DNA of 64,000 nucleotides from Streptomyces sp. NRRL B-24484 (GCF_000717715.1 NZ_JOAI01000051.1:1-64000); one strand, 5' to 3'. Positions 43,306 to 52,226 are shown, counted from the stretch's first letter. Notes: generated from the letters alone by a model not told the origin. Made by a program: numbers and translations.

Positions 43306-44571
43306 TCAGCCCGCCGTCCCGAGGAAGCTGCCCCAACCGCCCGTCGGCGCCTTGCCGACGTTCAGGGTGCGGAGCTTCCGCAGCGTCGACTGGTCCTGGA
43401 CCTCCAGCCACTCGACCAGTTGTCGGAAGGAGACCAGCCGGACGTCCGGCTTGCCGGCGATCTCCTTGATGGTGTCCTCGACGGCGTTCATGTAGATGCC
43501 GCCGTTCCACTGCTCGAAGTGGTTGCCGATGAACAGCGGCGCCCGGTTGGTGGTGTAGGCCCGGTTGAAGCCCGCCACGTAGGCGTCCTTCGCCTGCGCC
43601 TGCCACTCCGCGTGCTTGGACGGGTCGCCCTTGGTCGAGCCGTGCGACTGGTTGGCGAGGATGTTGTAGTCCATGGAGAGCACCTGGAAGCTGTGCCCGG
43701 GGAACGGGAGGCCCTGGAGCGGGAAGTCCCAGATCTTGCCGTCCTGGACCTTCTGCGGCCAGATCTGCAGGCCGCCGGGCGAGCTCGCGTCGTACTTCCA
43801 GCCCAGCTTCGCCGCGGTCGGCAGCAGGCCCTTCTGGCCCTGGAGGCAGGGGGTGCGGCCGCCGATGAGCTCCTTCTTGTAGTCGAAGGGCAGCGGATCG
43901 ACGTCGGTGAAGCCGGTGTTGGTCTTCCACTGGGTGACGAACGACACGGCCTGCTCGATCTCGTGCTCCCAGTCCTCCGGGGTCCACTTGTTCACGGCGT
44001 TGCCGTCGTCGGGCTGCCGCGCGCAGAAGTGGCCGTTGAAGTGGGTGCCGATCTCGTGGCCGGCCAGCCAGGCCTGGCTGATCAGCTTGATGGTGTTGCG
44101 GACGGCGTTCGCGGAGAGGAACGGGATGTCCGAGGCGCCCACGGGGTGGCGCGGCGGGTGGTAGAGGCTCGACTTCTCCTTCGGCACGGTGTAGATGCCG
44201 GAGAGGAAGAAGGTCATCGAGGCCTTGTGCTCCTCCGCGATCTTCAGGAACCGGCTGAACTGGCCGTCGTCCGTGGCGCCGGCACCGTCCCAGGAGAACA
44301 CCACGAACTGCGGCGGCTGCTCACCGGGCTTGAGCTTCTCGGGCTTGGGCTGGTTCGGCTGGGCGCCGGTGTCCGACGTCGAGCCGTCTCCGATGGGCGT
44401 GCCCTTGACGGGCTTGGCCGTCGAGGTGCTGGCGGCCCCGTCCCCCGAACCGTTGCCGGGGCCCGAGGCCTTGCCGTTCGACCCGCCGTTGCTGGAACAG
44501 GCGGCGACAGCACTGAGTGCCGCGGTGGCCGCCCCTGCACTCAGCACAGTCCTGCGCGAGATGCTGCTCAT
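43306..44571 (-). CDS. Polysaccharide deacetylase-like lipoprotein
   Basis: A 421-residue exported protein. The N-terminus SISRRTVLSAGAATAALSAVAAC has a twin-arginine motif and a lipobox at C25, suggesting Tat-dependent lipoprotein export. A Gly/Ser/Thr linker reaches about residue 75. The NodB-like barrel has VVFSWDGAGATDDGQFSRFL instead of the usual TFDD metal motif, and GHEIGTHFNGHF keeps the His-containing second motif. The change in the Asp motif makes true deacetylase activity uncertain. The ATG at 44571 follows GGGGAGA. It could act on cell-wall glycans. Confidence 0.78.
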   Translation of the reverse strand: MSSISRRTVLSAGAATAALSAVAACSSNGGSNGKASGPGNGSGDGAASTSTAKPVKGTPIGDGSTSDTGAQPNQPKPEKLKPGEQPPQFVVFSWDGAGATDDGQFSRFLKIAEEHKASMTFFLSGIYTVPKEKSSLYHPPRHPVGASDIPFLSANAVRNTIKLISQAWLAGHEIGTHFNGHFCARQPDDGNAVNKWTPEDWEHEIEQAVSFVTQWKTNTGFTDVDPLPFDYKKELIGGRTPCLQGQKGLLPTAAKLGWKYDASSPGGLQIWPQKVQDGKIWDFPLQGLPFPGHSFQVLSMDYNILANQSHGSTKGDPSKHAEWQAQAKDAYVAGFNRAYTTNRAPLFIGNHFEQWNGGIYMNAVEDTIKEIAGKPDVRLVSFRQLVEWLEVQDQSTLRKLRTLNVGKAPTGGWGSFLGTAG

Positions 44572-44955
44572 GGTCTCCCCTACCCGCGTGGTGCCCGCAC
44601 CCAGCAGACGTCCGGACACCTGAGAGGCATCCGGACGGCGCCGACATAATCGGACAATTGATCTGTATTCCTGCTCAAGGATGTCATGCGCGCGTGGGCC
44701 GGTACAGCGCGCCTCCCCACCCCCACCCCACCACGCAGGTCATACCCGCGGCGGCTCCACCACCGACCGTACTGTTGCGGTCCTGAGACAGATCGTCGGG
44801 CGTGCGGGCAACCGCCGCGCCCCCCGGCATGCGGCGGGCGCCTCCTGCGCGCCCTCGGAGCGCGATCCCTGGGCGGAGAGCGGCCGACGGGCCGACGCGG
44901 GGTCAGGCAGTCTCCGTGCGGCCGCCCCGGCGGGCGCGGCCGGAGACCCGGACGG
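44572..44955. other. Intergenic region upstream of the deacetylase-like gene
   Basis: No gene is supported. The A+T-rich patch 44645-44695 (with ATAATCGGACAATTGATC) is the probable promoter of the deacetylase-like gene on the minus strand. The rest is G+C-rich without clear signal. Confidence 0.4.
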
Positions 44956-45555
44956 TCAGCAGGCCGCCGCGGCCCGGCGCCGGCGGCGGACGACCCGGGC
45001 GATGCTGCCGCTGATCAGCGTCGCGGCCGCGCACGACACGACCAGGCTCAGCCAGGCGGTGTCGAACCAGTGACTGTTGAGCCAGCCCAGGCTGACGATG
45101 TACGCGGCCCACACCACGGCCGCCAGGGCGGACCAGCGGAGGAAGATCCGCGACGAGGCGGGCGAATGCCCGACGGCCAGGTCGAGGACGGTGCGGCCGG
45201 CCGGGACGAACCGGGCGACGATCACGATGACCGCCGCGGCCCGACTGGTGCGCTGCGCCAGGCTGGCCTGCATCCGCTCGACGCTCGTCGCCAGCTCGGG
45301 GCGCCGTGCCAGGCGCCGCCGTACGGCCGGAGCGCCGCGCCGGGCCAGGTTCAGCAACAGGAGATCGCCGAGGAAGGAGGCCACGGCCACACCGAGACCG
45401 AGCAGCAGGGGTGCGCCCTTGACCTCGGAGGTGCGGAGCACGGCGAGGATCACCAGCGTCCCGCTCGGAAGGAAGGGGAGGAAGGCGTCACCGAGCACGG
45501 CGCACAGCGCCAGCGCGCAGATCCATGACGGGCCGAGTACGGCTGCGGCGTCCAA
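44956..45555 (-). CDS. DedA/VTT-family membrane protein
   Basis: A 199-residue DedA-family protein with four or five hydrophobic segments. The family features are DAFLPFLPSGTLVILAVL near residue 23 (the P-rich re-entrant region with the usual E or D), FLGDLLLLNLARRG, and the second re-entrant segment VIVARFVPAGRTVLDLAVG with the functionally important Arg residues. DedA proteins are proposed to move undecaprenyl phosphate or phospholipids across the membrane. The first two residues before the hydrophobic part are short, but the ATG at 45555 is the only plausible start. Confidence 0.82.
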   Translation of the reverse strand: MDAAAVLGPSWICALALCAVLGDAFLPFLPSGTLVILAVLRTSEVKGAPLLLGLGVAVASFLGDLLLLNLARRGAPAVRRRLARRPELATSVERMQASLAQRTSRAAAVIVIVARFVPAGRTVLDLAVGHSPASSRIFLRWSALAAVVWAAYIVSLGWLNSHWFDTAWLSLVVSCAAATLISGSIARVVRRRRRAAAAC

Positions 45556-46105
45556 GGTCGAACTCCCTCCAGACCGCCCGGGAGAGAGCAGTGCTGCAGG
45601 GAGTAACGCTAGCGAGTCGAACTTTCATGCCATGAAGCACCCCCCGTGTGGCGCGGCTCACGGCCCGTCCCCGGCCGGCCCCGGAACCACCGTGGAGCCG
45701 CCGCGGACCCGGTCGCCCCGACCGGGCGGAACATGGCACGAGCCCCCGGAGCGGGGTGCCGCTCCGGGGGCTCGCGGGGACCGCCGGTGCTGGTCCAGCC
45801 CGGTGGTCTTCGTCAGGAGTGCGGTGATGCATGCACCGCACTGATGAGTAACTTTGCCCGATCCCAGTTCCTGACGCGACATCAGGAACTGGCGACTTCC
45901 CGCGCTGGCATGAAGTCGCCAACCGCCCTCGCCCGGGGCCTCGCCCGGAGCCTCGCCCGGGGCTCGCCCGGCCCTGGACCGGTCGGAGGGCCGGGGAAAC
46001 CGGTTCGCGAACGAGGGAACAGGCCCGCCCGGATCCGGGTTGTCCCCCGTCGTCGGTCGTCCGACCGGCGACCGAGGACCCGCAGCGACCAGGAGGACGG
46101 GCGGC
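45556..46105. other. Large gene-free region with four inverted repeats
   Basis: A 550-bp stretch between the divergent DedA and LLM genes. It holds perfect inverted repeats at 45739-45752/45761-45774 (14 bp), 45818-45826/45834-45842 (9 bp), 45864-45874/45882-45892 (11 bp) and 45891-45899/45912-45920 (9 bp). The last two share their junction. No frame here looks protein-coding. The LLM ribosome site GGAGG lies near 46090. This may be a promoter and operator region or a small structured RNA. Confidence 0.6.
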
Positions 46106-47344
46106 ATGAGCGGCGAGCACACAGGCGGAACGCAGCACCACACGGAGACGGCGGCATCCGCCACCGACCGCGCACCCGCCACCGACCGCGCACCCGCCAC
46201 CGACCGCGCATCCGCCACCGACAGCGTCCCCGCCGACGACCCCGTCCGTGGACGTGCCCGCGGATCCGCGCCCGCCCCACTCTCCATCCTCGACCTGGCC
46301 ACCGTCGGCGCCGGCTACTCGCCGGCCGACGCCCTCGCCGCCACCACCGAACTGGCGCGGGCTGCCGAGGACTGGGGGTACCACCGCTTCTGGGTCGCGG
46401 AGCACCACGGCATGCCCGGGGTCGCCAGCTCGAACCCCGCGGTGCTGCTCGCCCACCTCGGCGCCCACACCCGCACCCTGCGGCTTGGCTCCGGCGGGGT
46501 GATGCTCCCCAACCACGCGCCGCTGACCGTCGCCGAGCAGTTCGGCCTGTTGGAGGCCCTGCACCCCGGCCGGATCGACCTCGGCCTCGGCCGGGCGCCC
46601 GGCACCGACCAGGCCACCGCCCGGGCCCTGCGCCGCGGGCTCGCCGACGGCGCCGACGACTTCCCCCAGCAGCTGGCCGAGCTCACCCACTTCCTCGACG
46701 GCGACTTCCCGGACGGCCACCCGTACGCCCGGCTGCAGGCCGTCCCGCAGAACGACGCCCGGCCGCCGATCTGGCTGCTCGGCTCCTCCGGCTTCAGCGC
46801 CCGCCTGGCCGGTCGCCTCGGCCTGCCCTTCGCCTTCGCCCACCACTTCAGCGCGTCCAACACCGTTCCGGCGCTGGACCTCTACCGCAGCACCTTCCGT
46901 CCGTCCGCCGTCCTGGACGAGCCCTATGCGCTGATCGGTGTCAGCGCCGTCGCCGCCGACCGGGAGGCCGAAGCACTGCGCCTGGCCCGCTCGGCCGGCC
47001 TCGCCATGCTCCGGCTCCGCCAGGGCCGCCCCGGGCTGATCCCCACCCCGGACGAGGCGGAGGCCCACCCCTACACCGAGATGGAGGCGGACTTCCTGAC
47101 GAGCTGGCTCGGCAACGTCGTCCTCGGCACGCCCGGGCAGGTGGCCGACGGCCTGGAGGCCCTCCGCAAGCGGGTCGGCGCCGACGAACTCATGGTCACC
47201 TCGCACATCCACGGCCACACGGCCCGCCACCGTTCCTACGGCCTGATCGCCGAGGCGTACGGGCTGACCACCGCCGAGCCGACCACGCCGGCGCCCGGAG
47301 GCGGTCCCGCCCGCACGAGCCGCGCAGAGACCCCGGCCCGCTGA
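46106..47344 (+). CDS. LLM-class flavin-dependent oxidoreductase
   Basis: A 412-residue luciferase-like monooxygenase. After a disordered N-terminus (about 60 residues, with an Ala-Thr-Asp-Arg repeat) it has the family start LSILDLATVGAGYSPADAL, the FRFWVAEHH-like YHRFWVAEHHGMPGVASSNP, RLGSGGVMLPNHAPLTVAEQF and HPGRIDLGLGRAPGTD. It lacks fused partner domains. FMN or F420 is the likely cofactor; the MsnO8/LuxAB-like group is closest from the motifs. The ATG at 46106 follows GGAGG. The substrate is unknown. Confidence 0.9.
   Translation: MSGEHTGGTQHHTETAASATDRAPATDRAPATDRASATDSVPADDPVRGRARGSAPAPLSILDLATVGAGYSPADALAATTELARAAEDWGYHRFWVAEHHGMPGVASSNPAVLLAHLGAHTRTLRLGSGGVMLPNHAPLTVAEQFGLLEALHPGRIDLGLGRAPGTDQATARALRRGLADGADDFPQQLAELTHFLDGDFPDGHPYARLQAVPQNDARPPIWLLGSSGFSARLAGRLGLPFAFAHHFSASNTVPALDLYRSTFRPSAVLDEPYALIGVSAVAADREAEALRLARSAGLAMLRLRQGRPGLIPTPDEAEAHPYTEMEADFLTSWLGNVVLGTPGQVADGLEALRKRVGADELMVTSHIHGHTARHRSYGLIAEAYGLTTAEPTTPAPGGGPARTSRAETPAR
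46161..46214 (+). repeat. 18-bp tandem repeat inside the LLM gene
   Basis: Three nearly identical 18-bp units (46161-46178, 46179-46196, 46197-46214) plus a degenerate fourth encode Ala-Thr-Asp-Arg-Ala-Pro/Ser in the disordered N-terminus. The unit keeps the frame, so copy number can change without loss of function. Confidence 0.85.
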
Positions 47345-47413
47345 GCCCGGCCCGCTGATCCGGGCCCACTCGTTCCGTCCTGCTGGTCCCGGGCGGCCGT
47401 GGTGGTGTCCGGC

Positions 47414-49633
47414 TCAGTCGGGGAGGCACTCCCGGAGCATGTCCGCCACGATCTCGGCGTCGCCGGGCTTGGCGAAGTACCAGCCCTGGGCGGTGTCGCA
47501 GCCGGTGAGCCGGAGCCGCTCGGCCTGGGCGGCGTTCTCGATGCCCTCGGCGGTGACCGTCAGGCCGAGGGCGTGGGCGAGCTGCACCATGGCGCCGACG
47601 ATCTGCTCGTCCGCCTCGGTGCGGCGGGCCCGGGCGCCGTCCGGGTCCGGGGAGGCGGATCGGCCGCCGGGGAGGCCGGTCGTGCCGGCGTCGCGGAAGG
47701 CCTCGACGAAGGTGCCGTCGAGCTTGAGGACGTGCACCGGGAGCCGGGAGAGGTAGGCGAGGTTCGAGTAGCCGGTGCCGAAGTCGTCGATCGCGATCCT
47801 GATGCCCATGTCGGCGAGGGCCTGCAGCGCCTGGATGGGGCGCCCGCCCGGGCCGAGCAGGGCGCTCTCGGTGATTTCCAGCTGGAGGAGTCCGGCGGGG
47901 AGACCGGTCCGGTCCAGGACCTCCGCGACGTCCGCGACGACGTCGGAGTCCCAGATCTGACGGGCGGCCAGGTTCACGCTGACGAAGGTGTCCGCGTCCG
48001 GGAACTCCGCCAGCCAGCGTCTCGCCTGTCTGCAGGACTCCTCCAGCACCCACTTGCCGAGAGGGACGATCGCTCCGGACTCCTCGGCCAGCGGGATGAA
48101 CCGGTCGGGCGAGAGGGTGCCGTACCGCGGGTGCCGCCAGCGGACCAGCGCCTCGGCCCCGTGCACCAGGCCGTCCGAGAGCCCGACCAGCGGCTGGTAC
48201 TCGACGATGAACTCGCCGCGCTCCAGGGCCGGCCGCAGCGCGGTGGAGAGCAACTGCCGGGTCAGCTGGTGGGCGCCGCGCGCCGGGTCGTAGAGCGTCC
48301 ACCGCGCCCGGCCGTCCGCCTTGGACCAGTACAGCGTGGAGTCGGCGTCCTTGAGCAGGTCGGTGGGGGAGGTGCCCTCGACCGGCCGCTCCACCACACC
48401 GACCGAGGCGGTCACGGCCAGCCGGTGCCCGCCGATCTCGAACGGCTTCTCCAGCGACTTGATCAGCCGGCCGGCGAGCGAGGTGAGCTGCTCGGACCCC
48501 TCGCTGTCGGTGATCAGGACGGCGAACTCGTCACCGCCGAGCCGGGCGACGAGCTGTCGCTCGCCACGGGCGAACCCGCTCTCCAGCCGGGCCGCCACCG
48601 CGACCAGCAACTGGTCCCCGACGTGGTGGCCCAGCGTCTCGTTGATCACCGCGAAGCCGTCGAGGTCGAGGTAGCACAGCCCGATCCGGGGATGCCGCTC
48701 TCCGTCGGCGGCCTGCGCCACGCCCTGCGGCCCACCCCTGGCAGCTCCGTTCGCGGCGCCGTTCGCGGCGACCTGCCCGGAGCCGTTCGTGGCGCCCTTC
48801 GCCGAACCGTTCGCGGACCCGGACCCGTTCGCCTTGCCCGGCCCAGTACCGTTCGGCGGGCGTCCCGGCGTGCGGTCCGTCCGGGCGCCCACGGCGAGGA
48901 ACGCGGCCTCCAGCCGCTCGAAGAAGAGCGTGCGGTTGGGCAGCCGGGTCAGCGGGTCGTGCAGCGCCTGGTAGGCGAGCCGGTCGCCGAGGAGCCGCTG
49001 CTCGGTGACGTCCTCAACCATGGCGAGGGTGTACAGCGGATGCCCGGCGCCGTCCCGGATCAGGGAGAGGGTCACCTTGCTCCACACCGAGCGGCCGTCC
49101 CGGTGCTTCAGCCGCTTCTCGACCCGCAGCCGGTCCCGCTTGCCCTGCACCAGGTCGCGGTAGAGGCGCCGCGGGGTGTCCTCGGGCTCGATGATCTCGT
49201 AGATGTGGGTGCGGGCGAGGTCGGACGGCTCGCGGCCCAGCATCGCCGCGAACGCGGGGTTGGCCTCGATGATCCGGTCGTCCGCGTCGATCAGGGCCAT
49301 CCCGATGCCGGCGTCCGCGAAGGCCGCCCGGAACCGGGACTCGCTCGCCCGGAGCGCGGACAGCAGGCGCGCGGTACTGCCGCCGACCGGCCCGGCGCAG
49401 GTGGGACAGGAGAGCAACGGCTCGACCGGCGGGGGCGGTTCGGCCCCGGGCTGTGCCGTCGACGCCCCGACCCGGCCGGACTGTGCACCCGTACCCGGCC
49501 GCTCGGCGGTGTGCGGTTCGGGGCGCCCGGGCGGCGAGTGCGGGGGTTCGGCGCGGCCGAGGCGCGCGCGGTTCAGCTCCTCGTGCCGCACACCCGTGGG
49601 GTGTGCGTCGACCCCCTCGTTTCGCCCCGGCAC
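47414..49633 (-). CDS. PAS-GGDEF-EAL cyclic-di-GMP enzyme (CdgA-like)
   Basis: A 739-residue signalling protein. A Pro-rich start holds one CPTC cysteine pair near residue 83. A PAS domain follows (about 95-205, ALIDADDRIIEANPAF), then a GGDEF domain with intact LGGDEF (near 368). An Ala/Asn/Gly-rich insert of about 60 residues lies near 245-305, just after the first GGDEF helix. The EAL domain (from about 435) keeps GAEALVRW, VSVNLAARQI, ITESALL, IDDFGTGYSNL and AEGIEN. Both synthesis and breakdown motifs look complete. The domain order matches what I recall for CdgA of S. coelicolor. The GTG at 49633 follows GGGAG; the frame further upstream has no PAS-like sequence. Confidence 0.88.
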   Translation of the reverse strand: MPGRNEGVDAHPTGVRHEELNRARLGRAEPPHSPPGRPEPHTAERPGTGAQSGRVGASTAQPGAEPPPPVEPLLSCPTCAGPVGGSTARLLSALRASESRFRAAFADAGIGMALIDADDRIIEANPAFAAMLGREPSDLARTHIYEIIEPEDTPRRLYRDLVQGKRDRLRVEKRLKHRDGRSVWSKVTLSLIRDGAGHPLYTLAMVEDVTEQRLLGDRLAYQALHDPLTRLPNRTLFFERLEAAFLAVGARTDRTPGRPPNGTGPGKANGSGSANGSAKGATNGSGQVAANGAANGAARGGPQGVAQAADGERHPRIGLCYLDLDGFAVINETLGHHVGDQLLVAVAARLESGFARGERQLVARLGGDEFAVLITDSEGSEQLTSLAGRLIKSLEKPFEIGGHRLAVTASVGVVERPVEGTSPTDLLKDADSTLYWSKADGRARWTLYDPARGAHQLTRQLLSTALRPALERGEFIVEYQPLVGLSDGLVHGAEALVRWRHPRYGTLSPDRFIPLAEESGAIVPLGKWVLEESCRQARRWLAEFPDADTFVSVNLAARQIWDSDVVADVAEVLDRTGLPAGLLQLEITESALLGPGGRPIQALQALADMGIRIAIDDFGTGYSNLAYLSRLPVHVLKLDGTFVEAFRDAGTTGLPGGRSASPDPDGARARRTEADEQIVGAMVQLAHALGLTVTAEGIENAAQAERLRLTGCDTAQGWYFAKPGDAEIVADMLRECLPD

Positions 49634-50025
49634 GGCACGCTCCCGTCCGCTGCTCCCGCTGATCCGGACGGCTGCCGTAGTGCAGTTGTCCGTGTCCACG
49701 GCGGTCCACGCCCTCGTCCGATCCAACCCCTCGATCGAACCCCTCGGGTCGGTCCACCGCCGCCGATCATAGGCGCCGCGGAGAATCGGCGGCGACCGCC
49801 GCCAGGGTGATTCGTCGGCTTTCTGACGGACCGTGGGCGGACGCGGCGACGCCCCCGCCCGCCGCGGAAGGGCGGCGGACGGGGGCGCGTGCGCATACGG
49901 CCTGCTCGTCCGGTGTGTGGCCGGGCGAACGGATGTCCGGTGCACCGGTGGTGGGCGTCCCGGCGCGGGGCCGGTGGGAGCGTTCCGACGATTTCGGAGC
50001 GCTGTCACCGACGGCGTGTCGCGGG
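49634..50025. promoter_or_regulatory. Region upstream of the c-di-GMP gene with terminator for osmC
   Basis: No gene is seen. TATGAT on the minus strand at 49766-49771 is a candidate -10 for the c-di-GMP gene, with a leader of about 130 bp. A stem of 15 bp with one mismatch (49850-49864 with 49873-49887) is the likely terminator of the OsmC gene. I did not find a convincing BldD box. Confidence 0.45.
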
Positions 50026-50451
50026 TCAGGCCAGCTTCGCGGTGAGGGTGATCGTGGTGCCGGTGAGGGCCTGGCTGACCGGGCAGTTGGCCTTGGCGTC
50101 CTCCGCGGCCTTGACGAAGCCGGCCTCGTCCAGGCCGGGGACCTCGCCGGTGACGGTGAGGTGGATGCCCGTGATGCCGGTGCCGGGCTGGAAGGTGACG
50201 TCGGCCTGGGTGTCCAGCTTGGTGGGCGGGGTGCCGGCGCCGGCCAGGCCGTGCGAGAGCGCCATCGAGAAGCAGGAGGAGTGGGCGGCGGCGATGAGCT
50301 CCTCGGGGCTGGTCTTCCCGTTCGGGGTCTCGGCGCGGGCCGGCCAGGACACCGGGTACTCCCCGATGCCGGAGGAGGCGAACGTCACCACGCCCTTGCC
50401 CTCGAGCAGGTTGCCTTCCCACGCGGTGCGTGCGGTACGGGTGGTTGCCAC
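50026..50451 (-). CDS. OsmC/Ohr-family peroxiredoxin
   Basis: A 141-residue thiol peroxidase of the OsmC group, reducing organic hydroperoxides. The peroxidatic Cys is in AAHSSCFSMALS (near residue 53) and the second Cys in NCPVSQAL (near 122), typical spacing for OsmC. A conserved Arg/Glu pair is expected in the ETPNGKTSPEELIAAAH stretch. The GTG at 50451 is behind AGGAGG. Chorismate mutase diverges from it about 250 bp away. It is a stand-alone stress gene. Confidence 0.92.
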   Translation of the reverse strand: MATTRTARTAWEGNLLEGKGVVTFASSGIGEYPVSWPARAETPNGKTSPEELIAAAHSSCFSMALSHGLAGAGTPPTKLDTQADVTFQPGTGITGIHLTVTGEVPGLDEAGFVKAAEDAKANCPVSQALTGTTITLTAKLA

Positions 50452-50698
50452 GATCAGGTACCTCCTGTGCTGGAAGAACTGCTGGGTCGTCACGTCCTGT
50501 GGCGCCGCGCACAGCCTACGCGGCGACGGTCCGCCCGCACGGCCGCTCCGCCGCACCCGCCGCGCGTTGTCCGGATGGTGGACGACTGGTCCGAAAGGTG
50601 GGAGTTCCGGGGGTGCCCCCTGTTAGATTTGCCGAGGCCCGCGCCGGTCTCCGGCCGTCGGGCGTGTCCAGCCCAGCAAGCTCCGGAGCGATTGTCCG

Positions 50699-51073
50699 AT
50701 GACCGATCAGCCCACCGACCCCGCCGCCGACGCCGTGGCCGCCGATGTCGCCGCCGCGGACGCCGCCGAGGCGATGGCGCAGGTCGACGAGGCGGTCCGC
50801 GCCGAGCTGACCAGCCTGCGCGAGAGCATCGACAACATCGATGCGGCAGTCGTCCACATGCTGGCCGAGCGCTTCAAGGCGACCCAGCGGGTGGGCCGGC
50901 TGAAGGCCGACCACAAGCTGCCCCCGGCCGACCCCACCAGGGAGCGCGAGCAGATCACGCGCCTGCGCGAACTGGCCGCCGGTGCGCACCTCGACCCGGT
51001 CTTCGCCGAGAAGTTCCTGAACTTCATCATCGCCGAGGTGATCCGGCACCACGAGGCCATCGCCCGCTCCTGA
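50699..51073 (+). CDS. Chorismate mutase (AroQ type)
   Basis: A 124-residue helical chorismate mutase, converting chorismate to prephenate in Phe/Tyr biosynthesis. After a 30-residue acidic Ala-rich start, the AroQ helix motif appears as ELTSLRESIDNIDAAVVHML (conserved RxxID), then RFKATQRVGRLKADHKLPPADPTRE (split) and the final helix FAEKFLNFIIAEVIRHHEAI. Arg and Lys residues for substrate binding are present. No prephenate dehydratase domain is attached, and no periplasmic signal is seen. The ATG at 50699 follows CGGAG. It ends at a strong hairpin. Confidence 0.9.
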   Translation: MTDQPTDPAADAVAADVAAADAAEAMAQVDEAVRAELTSLRESIDNIDAAVVHMLAERFKATQRVGRLKADHKLPPADPTREREQITRLRELAAGAHLDPVFAEKFLNFIIAEVIRHHEAIARS

Positions 51074-51128
51074 CGGGACGCCCGCCACACACCGCACCAC
51101 TGCACGTACCACTACGCACCACCGCACC

Positions 51129-51169
51129 CGCCACTGCCGTACGCCGCACCGCCGCGTACGGCAGTGGCG
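51129..51169 (+). terminator. Terminator after the chorismate mutase gene
   Basis: A perfect 16-bp stem (51129-51144 with 51154-51169), 56 bp after the stop. There is no T-tract. Confidence 0.7.
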
Positions 51170-51235
51170 CACACGCACGGCCGTGTGTTCACCGCCCCGG
51201 ACGAACCCCTGTCCGGATGTCGGCTGGGGCTAAAG

Positions 51236-51271
51236 ACGGGATTTCCCGTGGGGGGCGCACGGCGCTAGCGT
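51236..51271 (+). promoter_or_regulatory. Promoter region of the signal peptidase gene with palindrome
   Basis: ACGGGATTTCCCGT (51236-51249) is a perfect 14-bp palindrome. TAGCGT (51266-51271) is a -10-like box 17 bp after it, so the palindrome would cover the -35 region. The ribosome site GGAGGG is at 51361-51366 before the ATG at 51378. The palindrome may be an operator or part of an unusual -35. Confidence 0.5.
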
Positions 51272-51377
51272 GCTGTTCTCTTCGACCGGCGATCTCGAAC
51301 CACCGGCGGGGCAGTCGCCGAGCCGGCCCGCCGGGCCCCGGCGCGGCCCGGCGGTGGCGCGGAGGGTGGCACTGCAG

Positions 51378-52193
51378 ATGACCAGCTACGTGGGCACCCC
51401 CGGCGCGGAGCCGTCGACGGGCCCCGAGCCCTCCCGGCACCCGGACACCCCGGCGGACGCCCGCCCCGCGGACCGCCTCGCGGACCGGCCCGCGGACGGT
51501 CCCACCGACCACGGCAGCGGCAGCGGCAGCGGCCGCGGCAAGGGTCCCCGGCGCCGCTGGCCCTGGTGGGTCGAGCTGCCGGTGATGGCCGCCTTCGGCC
51601 TGGTGGTGGCGCTGGTGATCAAGACCTGTCTGTTCCAGGTGTTCACCATCCCGTCCGGTTCGATGGAGAACACGCTGCGGATCCACGACCGGGTGGCGGT
51701 CAACAAGCTGGCCGTCCTCACCGGCTGGGAGCCCAGGCCGGGCGAGCCGGTGGTATTCCGCGACCCGGGCAACTGGCTGCCGAACCAGCCGGAGTCCTCG
51801 GGCACCCTGCCGGGCGCCTTCGACGCCGTGCTGAGCTTCGTCGGCCTGCTGCCGCCGAAGGACGACAACTACCTGGTCAAGCGGGTCATCGCGACCGGCG
51901 GTCAGACCGTCCAGTGCGCCGGGACGGTGCTGCGGGTGGACGGGCACCCGGTGGCGGAGCCGTACCTGCACGTCGGGGACGACTCCTGTTCGGGCCTGGA
52001 CTTCGGTCCGGTCACCGTGCCGCAGGGGTACGTCTGGGTGGAGGGCGACCACCGCAGCAACTCGGCGGACTCCCGGTACCACCGCGACGGGCCGGGCGAC
52101 GGCGCGGTGCCGGTGGCGAACGTGGTCGGTCCGGCCGCCGCCGTGGTGTGGCCGCTCGGGCACGTCGACTGGTTCGGCTGGTCCGGCCGCTGA
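51378..52193 (+). CDS. Signal peptidase I
   Basis: A 271-residue membrane-anchored signal peptidase that removes Sec signal peptides. A disordered cytoplasmic start (1-60) is followed by one membrane helix (about 66-88). The catalytic Ser is S95 in PSGSMENTL and the general base K168 in YLVKRVIATGG; the box GDHRSNSADSRYH and a final hydrophobic stretch follow. The ATG at 51378 is 11 bp after GGAGGG; a GTG four codons upstream overlaps that site. Streptomycetes have several such genes (the sip cluster); this one stands alone, away from a sip operon. Confidence 0.93.
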   Translation: MTSYVGTPGAEPSTGPEPSRHPDTPADARPADRLADRPADGPTDHGSGSGSGRGKGPRRRWPWWVELPVMAAFGLVVALVIKTCLFQVFTIPSGSMENTLRIHDRVAVNKLAVLTGWEPRPGEPVVFRDPGNWLPNQPESSGTLPGAFDAVLSFVGLLPPKDDNYLVKRVIATGGQTVQCAGTVLRVDGHPVAEPYLHVGDDSCSGLDFGPVTVPQGYVWVEGDHRSNSADSRYHRDGPGDGAVPVANVVGPAAAVVWPLGHVDWFGWSGR

Positions 52194-52226
52194 CGGCGGG
52201 CCGACCGGGACACGCCCGGCAGGAGG

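Noticed and set aside
45646..46105. Open frames in the hairpin-rich intergenic region
   Set aside because: Frames exist on both strands but have no ribosome site, no family motif and a composition like the other shadows. The inverted repeats fit non-coding DNA better.
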